DNA of 64,000 nt, from assembly GCF_000182745.2 (NCBI RefSeq), contig NC_016021.1:1-64000 (forward strand). The letters run 5' to 3'. The notes under the pieces were generated by a model. The model was given only the letters and a program-made list of their open reading frames with translations, ran no database searches and was not told the DNA's origin. Shown in pieces: positions 1-8,681 of this stretch (positions are counted from its first letter, which is position 1; each line of letters opens with the position of its first letter). The position numbers were made by a program, and so were the translations under genes. Origin of the DNA: Komagataeibacter medellinensis NBRC 3288 (lineage in GTDB: Bacteria; Pseudomonadota; Alphaproteobacteria; Acetobacterales; Acetobacteraceae).

Positions 1-945
1 ATGCTGAACAACGTAGCAGGGAAGAGAGGGATCGGACGAATGAGCAAACGCAAATCACCGCCTGAACAGAGTGAGCTTGTGCTTTCTCCGACAACCGCGC
101 GCGTCATCCAGCTCTCGGCCGAAATCCAGGCAACACCGCCTGACGACATTGAGTTCATGCACACGGTCCTCTGCCAAGTCGGGCTCCCCCGCAAAAGGAC
201 GAAGGAAACGCGCTTCGAGCGAAACAATGGCAAGGCGTCCCTGCTCATTACAGCCGGCGAAATGTACAACGACGGTCATTGGGAAAAGCTCTTCGTTCCT
301 TATGGGACAAAGCCGCGCCTGGCCCTCTTCCATATCAGTACCGAAGCCATCCGGACCAAATCGCGCACTGTCGCGGTCGGCCGGACCATCAGCGAATTCA
401 TGAAACGGCTGAACATCAGCCAAAACGGCCCATCCCGTGAGGCATTCAGGGCACAGATGAACGCCTTGTGCGCCTGTGAAATGAAGCTCGGTTACGGGTC
501 GCGCAATCTGAACGCCCGACCGGTAGACGAATTCGATGCGTGGACCAAAAATCTCGCTAAAGACAGCACAATCGAACTGTCCGAGAAATTCTGGCACGAG
601 TTAAAAGAAAACGCCGTCCCCCTTGATCCTCGTGCACTTGAGGGCTTGCAGCATTCCGCACTGGCACTCGACATCTATACGTGGCTTGCCCATCGGCTTC
701 ATCGCGTGCGGGGATCTGGCGAACGGCTCACCTGGTCCAACCTTCGGCTACAGTTTGGGCAGGAATATACGGACGACAAGAATTTCAAGAAGGCATTCCT
801 GATAGCCTTGCGACAGGTTTCGGCTGTTTATCCGGATGCGAAGCTAGAACAGGTTCGAACGGGTCTGAGGCTGATCGCATCGCCACCCCCTGTCCCGCGA
901 CAGACCGTTGTCTCTTTTCAAAAAGTAATTGGGTCAGAGGCTTAA
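1..945 (+). CDS. repA: RepA-like plasmid replication initiator
   Basis: This 314-residue protein is read as the plasmid replication initiator of the RepA/RPA type. The call rests on family resemblance of its middle and C-terminal parts (for example RPVDEFDAWTKN and LALDIYTWLAHRL) and above all on the ten iterons that begin 25 bases after its stop. Initiators of this class bind iterons with winged-helix domains and open the origin with DnaA. An ATG at position 40 has a GAGAGGG purine tract just upstream and gives 301 residues; it is probably the true start, because the ATG at base 1 has no visible upstream context in this window. The function is secure; the exact subfamily is not. Confidence 0.85.
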   Translation: MLNNVAGKRGIGRMSKRKSPPEQSELVLSPTTARVIQLSAEIQATPPDDIEFMHTVLCQVGLPRKRTKETRFERNNGKASLLITAGEMYNDGHWEKLFVPYGTKPRLALFHISTEAIRTKSRTVAVGRTISEFMKRLNISQNGPSREAFRAQMNALCACEMKLGYGSRNLNARPVDEFDAWTKNLAKDSTIELSEKFWHELKENAVPLDPRALEGLQHSALALDIYTWLAHRLHRVRGSGERLTWSNLRLQFGQEYTDDKNFKKAFLIALRQVSAVYPDAKLEQVRTGLRLIASPPPVPRQTVVSFQKVIGSEA

Positions 946-969
946 CTCAAAAATTCGGGTATAATGGGC

Positions 970-1345
970 GGTGCAATCACCACCCTTTGGACAGCGTGTC
1001 TCCCGGTTTATCACGGTGCAATCACCACCCTTTTGGGAGCGATTCCGACATCCTCGGTGCGGTGCAATCGCCACCCCTTTGCGTCCGATTCGTCCTCAGA
1101 AACAGACGGTGCAATCGCCACCCTTTTTCCAAGCGGATCTCCGCAGGAAAGACGGTGCAATCACCACCCCTTTTATCCGCCTCACAGCCACCAAAAACAC
1201 GGTGCAATCGCCACCCTTTTTGGAGAAAGGCTCGCCTCTGTGGATAAAAAAGTTATCCCGGTGCAATCGCCACCCGGATGCGGTGCAATCACCACCCCAA
1301 AAGACGGTGCAATCGCCACCCGTAAGGACGGTGCAATCACCACCC
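970..1345 (+). repeat. Replication origin: ten 16-bp iterons
   Basis: Ten direct copies of GGTGCAATC(A/G)CCACCC start at 970, 1015, 1061, 1108, 1154, 1201, 1260, 1282, 1306 and 1330. The first six lie 45-47 bp apart and the last four 22-24 bp apart, so spacing changes by a factor of two within the array. The only 59-bp gap, between copies six and seven, contains a DnaA box. Adenine or guanine at the tenth base is the only variation. This is read as the RepA-binding part of the origin and its copy-number control region. Open frames across the array are by-products of the repeats. Confidence 0.92.
1239..1247 (-). promoter_or_regulatory. DnaA box inside the origin
   Basis: The minus strand reads TTATCCACA, an exact match to the consensus DnaA-binding box. 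It sits in the wide gap between iterons six and seven, followed at once by an A-rich run, which is where host DnaA would be expected to help load the helicase. Confidence 0.75.
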
Positions 1346-1410
1346 CCCTAAAACCGGTATGATTCCCGATAAATAAACCGATAGGTTTTTCCGGTAGTTG
1401 CCTGCGGTTT

Positions 1411-1513
1411 TCCGGTGGATTTGTGGACAGTCGCCCAAGGGCGAACGCTCGAAGCGTGTGGACAGCTCTTCGACCTGCCCACACGCTCCGGCTCTGACCA
1501 CAAGTCCACCGGA
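1411..1513. repeat. Nested inverted repeat beside the origin
   Basis: Outer arms 1411-1426 and 1498-1513 pair over 15 of 16 bases. Inside are a perfect 6-bp hairpin (TCGCCC/GGGCGA, 1431-1444) and a second stem pairing AGCGTGTGG at 1453 with CCACACGCT near 1479-1487. The AGCGT at 1453 can instead pair with ACGCT at 1445, so two folds compete. An AT-rich stretch follows at about 1519-1545. It could be a single-strand origin, a copy-control structure or an unwinding region; the sequence alone does not decide. Confidence 0.6.
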
Positions 1514-1606
1514 CAACTTCAATAAGATTTTTTTTGATAGATTTAAGGGGAGGGCGCCGCTCGCCTTCGGCGCGGCGCTATGCGCAGACCTAGGAGGAAA
1601 CGAAGA

Positions 1607-1804
1607 ATGGGTTTTCTGAGAGACATCCTGATTATCAGGGAGCGAAAACGACTGCGACGCGAGAAAGCCGCTGTCGCTAAGCGATTAGCTGTCTCCCCGA
1701 TGTTCAAGAACACATTCGCGACTGATCGGGTGCTCGCTGATCGTATGCGATCGAACGGGGTTCCGCGGTGGAAACGAGCCCTCATGATCTTCTTACTCAG
1801 ATAG
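1607..1804 (+). CDS. Small basic protein of unknown function
   Basis: This 65-residue protein starts at an ATG nine bases after a perfect AGGAGG ribosome-binding site (1592-1597), which is why the upstream ATG at 1580 is not used. It is very rich in arginine and lysine, with an N-terminal helix-like stretch (RERKRLRREKAAVAKRL) and a C-terminal hydrophobic end (ALMIFLLR). I do not recognise a family. Its position just after the origin and its charge fit a nucleic-acid-binding accessory factor, but that is only an inference. Confidence 0.55.
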   Translation: MGFLRDILIIRERKRLRREKAAVAKRLAVSPMFKNTFATDRVLADRMRSNGVPRWKRALMIFLLR

Positions 1805-2302
1805 TGCCCAGGAAGCAGCACATGGTCATATCCGGCCTATAAGCCGTTCTGATGCGAGTCTGTTTTTTCGCGGGATACTCTCCCCCTAGGCAGGGTCATC
1901 GTCTGGACAGTGAGGCCACCAAGACGATCGTCTCCGTCTAGAGGGTTATCGACATGACACCCGAGGATATTAGCCGCGAACCGACGGACTATGACCGCGC
2001 CGGCATGGGCTGGTGAAATAATCTGGATGAGGCCACGCGGCATTTTTGGACGAGCTCGCTGGCAATACCGTTCGGACTGTTGACACCAGGCAGACATTCA
2101 AACGTGAAACCAGTTGGGAAACAGCAGCGGTGAGGGCGGGCCGGTACGACAATGCCGTTCTCCTCTTAAAAATAGTGTCTCATAAGACGATCGTTAAACG
2201 GACACTTTCAAAAGACGTGACAGCGGAACGAAAACCCTACACAAAGTTCGTCTCATAAGGGTGGTACGGTAATAATCTCAATAGAGGGGGGCTTTACGTT
2301 AC
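1805..2302. other. Gene-free stretch before the recombinase
   Basis: No convincing gene is seen here. Two direct copies of GTCTCATAAG lie at 2177-2186 and 2250-2259, and the palindrome ACGATCGT (2187-2194) follows the first copy. Because this lies immediately upstream of a serine recombinase gene, it is the natural place for that enzyme's res site, though no subsites can be defined with certainty. Confidence 0.35.
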
Positions 2303-2872
2303 ATGATGCTGATCGGTTACGCCCGTTGCTCACGGGACACACAGGATCTGGCCGCGCAACGCGCTGCCCTCGCTACTCTCGGGGTGGATGAAGATCGCAT
2401 CTATGTCGATTTTGGATATTCTGGCACGAAGCGGGAGCGGCCGGGTCTTGACCAGGCACTGGCTGCGGTAAGGCGGGGTGACACGCTTGTCGTGCCGAAG
2501 CTTGATCGCCTCGCCCGATCTGTTCCCGATGCGCGAAGCATTGCCGAAATGCTGACCTCCAAAGGGGCGAAGCTGGCAATCGGCTCGAACGTCTATGATC
2601 CGACTGACCCAATGGGCAAGATGTTCTTTAACGTCTTGGCAACATTTGCCGAGTTTGAAGTCGATTTGGTGCGACAGCGAACACGCGAGGGCATGTTAAT
2701 TGCCAAACAAAAAGGTAAACTAAAAGGCAAAAAGCCAAAACTTAGCGTAAGGCAACAGCAAGAATTACGCAGAATGCACGAAACTGGTGAGTATTCTATC
2801 AGTGATTTAGCTGATGTATTCTCTATTTCTCGCCCAACAGTATACAGAACCATCAAACGAAACGTGGAATAA
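2303..2872 (+). CDS. Serine recombinase (resolvase/invertase family)
   Basis: This is a 189-residue small serine recombinase. The N-terminal catalytic motif YARCSRDTQ carries the nucleophilic serine, followed by the conserved VPKLDRLARS and FAEFEVDLVRQRTREG segments. The C-terminal part ends in a helix-turn-helix (SISDLADVFSISRPTVYRTIKR). Near the replication origin such enzymes usually resolve plasmid multimers, but the gene could be a transposon relic. The last 60 or so codons are strikingly AT-rich compared with the first two thirds, suggesting a mosaic gene. A second ATG at 2306 is an equally good start. Confidence 0.88.
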   Translation: MMLIGYARCSRDTQDLAAQRAALATLGVDEDRIYVDFGYSGTKRERPGLDQALAAVRRGDTLVVPKLDRLARSVPDARSIAEMLTSKGAKLAIGSNVYDPTDPMGKMFFNVLATFAEFEVDLVRQRTREGMLIAKQKGKLKGKKPKLSVRQQQELRRMHETGEYSISDLADVFSISRPTVYRTIKRNVE

Positions 2873-3369
2873 TCGTTTATAACGCCTTTTTCCGTATTTA
2901 TAATATCAGTACGAATATACAAAGTGATACAAATTTATTTTGAGCATGAACGGCATTTCAGCACCATTTTTGCCACGAAAAAAAGTGAAAATCCCACATA
3001 ACAAATATCGTCGTTCACGCCTGATCGTTTTCTTTACATTTGTCACAATTCCGTTATGTTCGACAGAAGTCGAACGTAATTTGTTCTAAATTTCCACGGA
3101 TTACCGCTGTTCGAGATCATTTCATCAGCCTGAACGACTTCTCGGACCAAGGCTTTTTTTGTTGCGGCTCGTGAGAAAAATTCGATATTTCTACAAGGCA
3201 AGATATTTCGATGCGGTCAGATCGCTGACGATCGGGTGTCTCAAACGAGAGGTTTCGTCCTTGCCATGCGAAATTCTTCGGCCTTGCCAAAACTTAACGC
3301 CCCGGTTTGTTTTCCTGCTGGGCCTCTCCGCGTTCAGGAGAAGGCTATTGTAGGAAGGGGGATTGTCAC
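2873..3369. other. AT-rich intergenic region upstream of the vir operon
   Basis: About 500 bases without a supported gene. Base composition is far more AT-rich than the flanks up to about 3110. A perfect 7-bp inverted repeat (GTTCGAC at 3058-3064, GTCGAAC at 3069-3075, 4-base loop) could be an operator for the downstream transfer operon. No clear promoter pair can be picked out. Confidence 0.4.
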
Positions 3370-3732
3370 TTGCTGGAACCGTTCGAGCTGGCAGACATCA
3401 AGGTCGGACTTCGGGACGGCGGGAAAATTTTGGGCGTTTTCATCGTCGCACGACCGGACAGCGATGAAGGACCGGTCTTTGTGGTCTATTTCCGAGCGGA
3501 CTGGACACAAAGCCGCACGTTCAGGATTCTTTCCAGGTTCCGAACCGAAGGCGTACGAACGTACAAGAATCTCGGCAGTCTCTATAAGACCATCCGCAGC
3601 ATCGGCTACGACGGACGGATCACGATTTATCCGTCTGGCGACAACGCGCTTCATACGTTCGTGGGCGTCCTTCCTGAAGATCTCGGCGACCATCCCGCAG
3701 ATATGGTCACGTCGGAAGGCGACAAAGAGTAA
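3370..3732 (+). CDS. Hypothetical protein heading the vir operon
   Basis: The frame gives about 120 residues from a TTG at 3370, eight bases after AGGAAGGGGG. No ATG lies nearer than 3307, which has no ribosome-binding site. The product is soluble and mixed alpha/beta in character, with no signal peptide (segments such as LGVFIVARPDSDEGPVFVVY). It overlaps the virB1 frame by a few bases, so the two are probably translated together. I do not recognise a family. Position suggests a regulator or accessory factor of the transfer operon, but nothing in the sequence proves it. Confidence 0.5.
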   Translation: MLEPFELADIKVGLRDGGKILGVFIVARPDSDEGPVFVVYFRADWTQSRTFRILSRFRTEGVRTYKNLGSLYKTIRSIGYDGRITIYPSGDNALHTFVGVLPEDLGDHPADMVTSEGDKE

Positions 3733-4501
3733 TCTAAAAACCGCACACTTTGCTGCTGCCGCGTTATTATTACCGCTCGCAGCGGGCGAAGTGTGCGCGC
3801 AGCCTTTGGCAATAAAGGATTTCGGACAGCTCGCGCTGAAATGCGGTCCGAATGTCGCGCCTATTACTTTGGCCTCGATCGCGCAGACTGAATCAGGGTT
3901 TGATCCATTTCTGGTTCACGACAACAACACGAAAAAAGCGTTCAATCTGGAAACAGATGCCGAAGCTGCGGAGCTGGCAAGCCGACTGATCTCGATCGGC
4001 CATTCGGTCGATCTTGGGCTTATGCAGATCAATTCGCATAACCTGCCCGCTCTTGGATTACGGGTTCAGGATGCGTTTGACCCCTGTGTTTCGATAGGTG
4101 CGGCGTCGATTATCCTATCCGATACCTATGTTGGCGGTGAGAGCCACGAGGCGCAGCAGAAGGCGCTTCGGGTAACAATCTCCCGATACAATACCGGAGA
4201 TGCACAGCGCGGCTTTACGAATGGCTATGTGGGCAAGGTGGAAGCATCTGCCCGCAAGGTTGTTCCTGCGCTCGATGTAGGCATGGGTCAGAGCGGCGTG
4301 CCGGCCGCTCCCCAGCCGCAACAGGTTGCTGTTCCTACTGATCCAAACGCCCCCCCGGTGTGGGACGTGTGGGGCAGCTTCGAATACAGCACAGCGTCTG
4401 ACACCAAGAAAAAAGGAAATGATCCTCGGGCTTCAGATGCGGTGTTGTTTGTCCAGGCTAGGGATGGTTCGGCCGTTTTTCCTCAACTGAGCAAGGAATA
4501 A
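3725..4501 (+). CDS. virB1: VirB1-like lytic transglycosylase
   Basis: VirB1 locally opens peptidoglycan so that the secretion channel can be assembled. The SLT domain is clear: the catalytic glutamate lies in IAQTESGFDP, followed by GLMQINSHN and SRYNTGD. A signal peptide (LKTAHFAAAALLLPLAAG, then a cleavage region near VCAQP) precedes it. There is no ATG, GTG or TTG before the signal peptide. The best start position, codon 3725-3727, reads AAG, one base from ATG, and would give a 258-residue protein overlapping the preceding gene. Start choice is therefore inferred. The C-terminal tail after the domain is proline-rich. Confidence 0.82.
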   Translation, partial: KSNLKTAHFAAAALLLPLAAGEVCAQPLAIKDFGQLALKCGPNVAPITLASIAQTESGFDPFLVHDNNTKKAFNLETDAEAAELASRLISIGHSVDLGLMQINSHNLPALGLRVQDAFDPCVSIGAASIILSDTYVGGESHEAQQKALRVTISRYNTGDAQRGFTNGYVGKVEASARKVVPALDVGMGQSGVPAAPQPQQVAVPTDPNAPPVWDVWGSFEYSTASDTKKKGNDPRASDAVLFVQARDGSAVFPQLSKE

Positions 4502-4504
4502 GAT

Positions 4505-4828
4505 ATGCTGTCGTCCAGTCATTACGTTGCAGTTCGTAGTCCACGCTTGAAGGCGGGTCTGGTTGCATGGGTGGTTTTTCTATCTGTTCTTCCGGCAGTG
4601 GCCCATGCACAGACTGTTTCTGGTGGTTCAACGCCCACACAGATGATTAACAATATCTGCACATTCATCTTGGGTGATTTCGGCAAGAGCATTGCTGTCG
4701 TCGTACTCGCGGCTGCCGGATTGATGCTGGCATTCGGCCGTCTTTCGTTGGGTATATTCGCCGGAATGGTTGGCGGTATCCTCTTAATGTTTGGCGCGGC
4801 CTATCTCGGGTCCATGGTTACCGGGTGA
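4505..4828 (+). CDS. virB2: VirB2 pilin precursor
   Basis: This 107-residue protein has a long signal sequence ending at about AHA-Q (residue 35) and then two hydrophobic helices (KSIAVVVLAAAGLMLAFG and IFAGMVGGILLMFGAAYLG) joined by a short polar loop, the standard layout of VirB2/TrbC major pilins of type IV secretion systems. Mature subunits polymerise into the conjugative pilus. It begins three bases after virB1 and is followed by virB3, as in the Agrobacterium order. Confidence 0.92.
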   Translation: MLSSSHYVAVRSPRLKAGLVAWVVFLSVLPAVAHAQTVSGGSTPTQMINNICTFILGDFGKSIAVVVLAAAGLMLAFGRLSLGIFAGMVGGILLMFGAAYLGSMVTG

Positions 4829-4831
4829 CTC

Positions 4832-5155
4832 ATGGAAAAATTGGAAGAAGACACCCTCTTTCTTGCAGCAACCCGTCCGGCGCTATTGGCAGGGGTCCCT
4901 CTGCCGGTAGCTGCACTATTGCTGACGATGATTGGGCTCATAATGGTCCTTCTTCAAAACCCACTATATGAAGCAGTAATGGTTCCGCTTTGGTTCGGAT
5001 CGCGAATACTTGTCGCGAGAGACTATAATGCGGTTGGCGTGGTAGTTTTGTTTTTGAAGACGGCCGGACGTTCTTTGGATAGTTCCTTGTGGGGCGGGGC
5101 ATCTGTCAGCCCAAATCCGCTGAAGGTTCATAAACGGGGGAGGGGCATCGTGTGA
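4832..5155 (+). CDS. virB3: VirB3 inner-membrane protein
   Basis: A 107-residue protein with the VirB3 signature: a charged N terminus, the motif FLAATRPALLAGVPL, and two adjacent hydrophobic stretches (residues about 21-60). VirB3 works with the VirB4 ATPase at the cytoplasmic membrane during pilus assembly. The stop codon overlaps the start of virB4 (GTGTGATG), so the pair is translationally coupled. Confidence 0.92.
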   Translation: MEKLEEDTLFLAATRPALLAGVPLPVAALLLTMIGLIMVLLQNPLYEAVMVPLWFGSRILVARDYNAVGVVVLFLKTAGRSLDSSLWGGASVSPNPLKVHKRGRGIV

Positions 5156-7527
5156 TGTTTGGCAATCCCGGTTATGGCGAACGCTCAGGTGAGATTTATC
5201 TTCCGTATGTTGGGCACATTACGGAAAATGTCATTCTGCTTCGTGATGGATCAGTTATGGCAATGGGCTACGTCAAAGGCGTTCCCTTCGAGCTGGAAGA
5301 TACTGTCGTCCGTAATGGCCGCAAGCGCAATATGAATACTGTCCTTCGGAATATCTCCGATGATAACGTAACAATTACGACTCACATGGTACGGCATTCG
5401 GATGTGCCGGGATTGCCAAAGACGCATTTTAGGTCAGATTTTGCGTCGAGACTTCATGAAGATTACAATAGAAGAGTTCTAAAAGATCGTTTGTTTAGAA
5501 ACGACTATTTTCTCTCTGTTGTGGTGACTCCCCGGAATGCACTCGGCAAGATGGGCAGCAAGCTCTTTCGGGTGGGTAAAGGCGAGGCGACAGAGGCCAG
5601 TGACGCGACAGTCAGGCAGCTTGAAGATGTCTGGCAGATCGTTTCGTCTGCTCTCGACAATTATAGCGTGCGGCGCCTGGGGCTGCGTGAGCATGATGAT
5701 GTCGTCTTCACTGAAATCGGCGAGGCGTTGCGTCTCATCATCTCTGCACGCTGGATGCCTGTCCCGGTTGTATCGGGACATCTTGGAGCGTCCATTTACA
5801 CGGATCGGGTAATCTGCGGCAAACGTGGCTTCGAAGTTCGTTCTCTGGATCGGAGCTATGTCGGTGGCATTTTTTCGTTCCGTGAATATCCGGCCAAGAC
5901 CAGGCCCGGAATGTTGAATGCCCTGCTCAGTGTGGGTTTTCCCCTCGTGGTAAGTCAGTCCTTTGGCTTTCTGACACGCTCACAGGCTGATGAAAAGCTG
6001 ACGCTGAAGGGTAATCAGATGGTAAGCGCAGGTGACAAGGCGACCAGCCAGATCGACCAGCTCACGGATGCCGTAGATAAGCTCATATCGAATGAATTTG
6101 TCTTCGGATCGCATCATCTTTCATTGGCAGTTTATGCTGATACCCTTGCGCAGCTAGGCGATAATGCTGCTCGTGCGCGGGCACGGCTGACCGATGCCGG
6201 TGCAGTAGTCGTACAGGAAGGTATCGGCCTAGAGGCCGCATTCTGGTCACAGTTGCCCGGAAATTGGGAGTACCGCACCCGTCCCGGCGCTATCAACAGC
6301 AATAATTTTGCTTGCTTTTCGACCTTTGACAATTTTCCGGCAGGAGCACGCGAAGGCCATTGGGGCACGGCAATCGCCCGTTTTCGGACGGATGGTGCGA
6401 CGTCTTACGATTATGTGCCTCACGTCAAGGATGTGGGCATGACGGCGATCTTTGGCCCGATCGGCTCGGGCAAGACGACCCTGCTGACATTCATTATGGC
6501 GATGATGGAACAGGCGCTCTCTGAGGTGAACGGTGCCGTCGTATTCTTCGACAAGGATCGGGGAGGGCAGCTTCTGGTCCTTGCTACTGGTGGCACGTAT
6601 CTTGTTCTCAAGCGTGGTGTTTCCTGCGGCCTTGCGCCGTTGCGTGGCCTGACGAACACGCCCGAGGATCGGGAGTTTCTGCGGCAGTGGCTCACCGGGC
6701 TGATTGAGAGTGACGGCAAGGACACGGTCTCGTCAGAAGATGCAAAGCGACTGCAACGGGGGATCGAACGGCAGATGTCCTATCCCGTCGAAATGCGCTC
6801 ACTTGCTGGATTGCGCCAGTTCTTGATGCACGGGCCAGAAGAGGGAGCTGGTGCCAGGTTGGAACGCTGGTGCAGAGGCGGCGCATTGGGATGGCTGTTC
6901 GACGGCGAAACCGATGAAGTGGATCTGTCGAGTGCCATAACAGGCTTCGATCTGACGGCTTTTCTCGATCATGACGAAATATGCGCCCCGACGGCTGCGT
7001 ATCTGCTCTATCGGATCGAGAAGGTGGTTGACGGCCGACGTTTTCTTATGAGCTGCGATGAATTTAGGGCCTATCTTTTGGACCCGAAATTTGCCGCTGT
7101 AATCGACAAGTTCCTGCTGACCGTTCGTAAAAACAACGGGATGCTGATTTTGGCGACACAACAGCCGGAGCACGTTCTGGAATCAAAGCTGGGTTCGTCG
7201 CTCGTTGCGCAGTGCATGACAAAGATTCTCTACCCGTCTCCCACGGCTGACCGGCACGCCTACATCACGGGACTAAGCTGCACCGAGGGCGAGTATCGTG
7301 CTGTACGGGAAGGGATGGTGGGTGATCCCAAACGGTTTCTCATGAAGCGGGAAAACGGCAGCGTCATTTGTGAATTCGATCTGTCCTCCATGCCGGAATA
7401 CATCGCGGTACTGTCCGGCCGCGCCAATCGAGCGAATTTTGCCGAACGGTTGAGGGCAGAATACGGGGCCGATCCGAGCCAGTGGCTCGACCATTTCATG
7501 GCCCGTTACCACGAAGCGAAAGACTGA
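5152..7527 (+). CDS. virB4: VirB4 transfer ATPase
   Basis: At 791 residues this is the size expected of VirB4/CagE ATPases, which power pilus biogenesis and substrate transfer. A Walker A motif (GPIGSGKTT, near residue 440), a Walker B region (RRFLMSCDEFRAYLL) and the following LTVRKNNGMLILATQQPE are all present. The start is GTG at 5152 or the ATG directly after it; both overlap the virB3 stop. No break or missing motif is seen. Confidence 0.95.
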   Translation: MMFGNPGYGERSGEIYLPYVGHITENVILLRDGSVMAMGYVKGVPFELEDTVVRNGRKRNMNTVLRNISDDNVTITTHMVRHSDVPGLPKTHFRSDFASRLHEDYNRRVLKDRLFRNDYFLSVVVTPRNALGKMGSKLFRVGKGEATEASDATVRQLEDVWQIVSSALDNYSVRRLGLREHDDVVFTEIGEALRLIISARWMPVPVVSGHLGASIYTDRVICGKRGFEVRSLDRSYVGGIFSFREYPAKTRPGMLNALLSVGFPLVVSQSFGFLTRSQADEKLTLKGNQMVSAGDKATSQIDQLTDAVDKLISNEFVFGSHHLSLAVYADTLAQLGDNAARARARLTDAGAVVVQEGIGLEAAFWSQLPGNWEYRTRPGAINSNNFACFSTFDNFPAGAREGHWGTAIARFRTDGATSYDYVPHVKDVGMTAIFGPIGSGKTTLLTFIMAMMEQALSEVNGAVVFFDKDRGGQLLVLATGGTYLVLKRGVSCGLAPLRGLTNTPEDREFLRQWLTGLIESDGKDTVSSEDAKRLQRGIERQMSYPVEMRSLAGLRQFLMHGPEEGAGARLERWCRGGALGWLFDGETDEVDLSSAITGFDLTAFLDHDEICAPTAAYLLYRIEKVVDGRRFLMSCDEFRAYLLDPKFAAVIDKFLLTVRKNNGMLILATQQPEHVLESKLGSSLVAQCMTKILYPSPTADRHAYITGLSCTEGEYRAVREGMVGDPKRFLMKRENGSVICEFDLSSMPEYIAVLSGRANRANFAERLRAEYGADPSQWLDHFMARYHEAKD

Positions 7528-7543
7528 GGCGAGGGAGGGCACG

Positions 7544-8230
7544 ATGAAGGCATATAGTCTGGTTGCAGTGGTATGGTTTTCTCTCATTGGAGCGGATGCC
7601 GCCCATGCGCAGGTAGCTGTATTTGATAATGCAAGCATTGCGCAAAGCGTCACCAATACCACAAATGAAATCAATCAGATGATGGACGAGCTGAAGCAGC
7701 TACAAGCGCAATATCAGCTCCTTCAGAACATTCCGAATGTTGCAACGGGGATGCTGACGACTTTCAACAGCGCCAATCTGCAAAATCCTCTGCCGACAGT
7801 TACACAAGCAACCGGTCAGATCACGGGAGCAACCAATACACTGAATAGCTATGGTCAGTCATTTATGAGCCTGAACAGGTATTCAGCTACGGGAACAGAT
7901 CCAGTTGCGCAGTCATATCAGCAGAGAGAAACTTCTTTAGCAAACATTCAAGGTATAGCAGCGCAGAACCTTGATTCTATTAACCAGCGCCTCGCTTCGC
8001 TTGATGAAATGAAGCAGGAACTGTCGAACGCAAAGGATATTACGCAGGTCAGCACGATTAACGGTCGGATAGCCGTCGAGAATCAGGCCATCCAGGCACA
8101 GGCGGCTGCGGCCCAAAATCTTCAGACTCTCTCTATGGCGCAGATCCGAAATCAGGAATTGCAGGAGCAAGAGGCGGCGCGGAAGGACGACGAAGCGACC
8201 GCTGCTTATTTCCCTGCGGCCATCCAGTGA
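7544..8230 (+). CDS. virB5: VirB5-like minor pilin
   Basis: A 228-residue exported protein with a signal peptide cleaved near AHA-Q (residue 22), followed by long amphipathic helices rich in glutamine and asparagine (INQMMDELKQLQAQYQLLQN). This is the typical VirB5/TrbJ pattern; VirB5 sits at the pilus tip and contacts the recipient. It follows virB4 by 16 bases in the usual order. Confidence 0.88.
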   Translation: MKAYSLVAVVWFSLIGADAAHAQVAVFDNASIAQSVTNTTNEINQMMDELKQLQAQYQLLQNIPNVATGMLTTFNSANLQNPLPTVTQATGQITGATNTLNSYGQSFMSLNRYSATGTDPVAQSYQQRETSLANIQGIAAQNLDSINQRLASLDEMKQELSNAKDITQVSTINGRIAVENQAIQAQAAAAQNLQTLSMAQIRNQELQEQEAARKDDEATAAYFPAAIQ

Positions 8231-8241
8231 AGGGATATGCT

Positions 8242-8637
8242 GTGAACGGTTACAAGACCCTTGTTGTGGCATCTTTGGGCGTGCTTGCGAGTGGTGTGGC
8301 TTCTGCTCACCCGTTACCCAATGCCGCGGAGCATACAGTGGAATGGTATTCATCGCACGCGGCCGAACGGCGTCAGGTAAACCGTGAGTGCATGAACGAC
8401 CGGACGTATGAGAATTATCCGGATTGTAGGAATGCCGTTGCGGCTGAGACAGGTGCCGAAGCCCCGGCCCAGCCAGCAACGGACGACATGACGCAGCCGG
8501 GTTATTACGTGGACAAGCGGCAGCGTGACATCGTGCTGGCTTTGTGCGGGGTGAACCATCCTCCCCCGGCCGCCGTATGTAGCGCAGCAAGAAACGCAGC
8601 CTCGGCAGCCAACAAAAAGGGAAGCGGTCGGCAATAG
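8242..8637 (+). CDS. EexN-like entry-exclusion protein
   Basis: The product has a signal peptide (TLVVASLGVLASGVASA) and a block resembling the EexN family: WYSSHAAERRQVNRECMND followed by the cysteine-containing CRNAVAAE. EexN-type proteins stop redundant transfer between cells already holding the plasmid and lie between virB5 and virB6, exactly as here. The GTG at 8242 is preferred over the one at 8227 because AAGGGA lies six bases before it. No lipobox cysteine is seen after the signal peptide, unlike typical EexN lipoproteins, so it may be periplasmic. Confidence 0.68.
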   Translation: MNGYKTLVVASLGVLASGVASAHPLPNAAEHTVEWYSSHAAERRQVNRECMNDRTYENYPDCRNAVAAETGAEAPAQPATDDMTQPGYYVDKRQRDIVLALCGVNHPPPAAVCSAARNAASAANKKGSGRQ

Positions 8638-8681
8638 ACGTGAACTTAAAGACGGTGCGCCGTTGACGCGGGGTAAAGACT

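Noticed and set aside
964-1362. CRISPR-like array, and coding frames with repeating QSPP/ITT peptides
   Set aside because: Repeats are 16 bp with unequal, mostly noncoding spacers next to a replication initiator and contain a DnaA box between them; they are iterons. The frames are produced by the repeats and have no ribosome-binding sites.
3236-3724. N-terminal extension of virB1 to an ATG at 3236
   Set aside because: It would place about 160 residues before a signal peptide and overlaps another better frame; the extension has no protein-like character.
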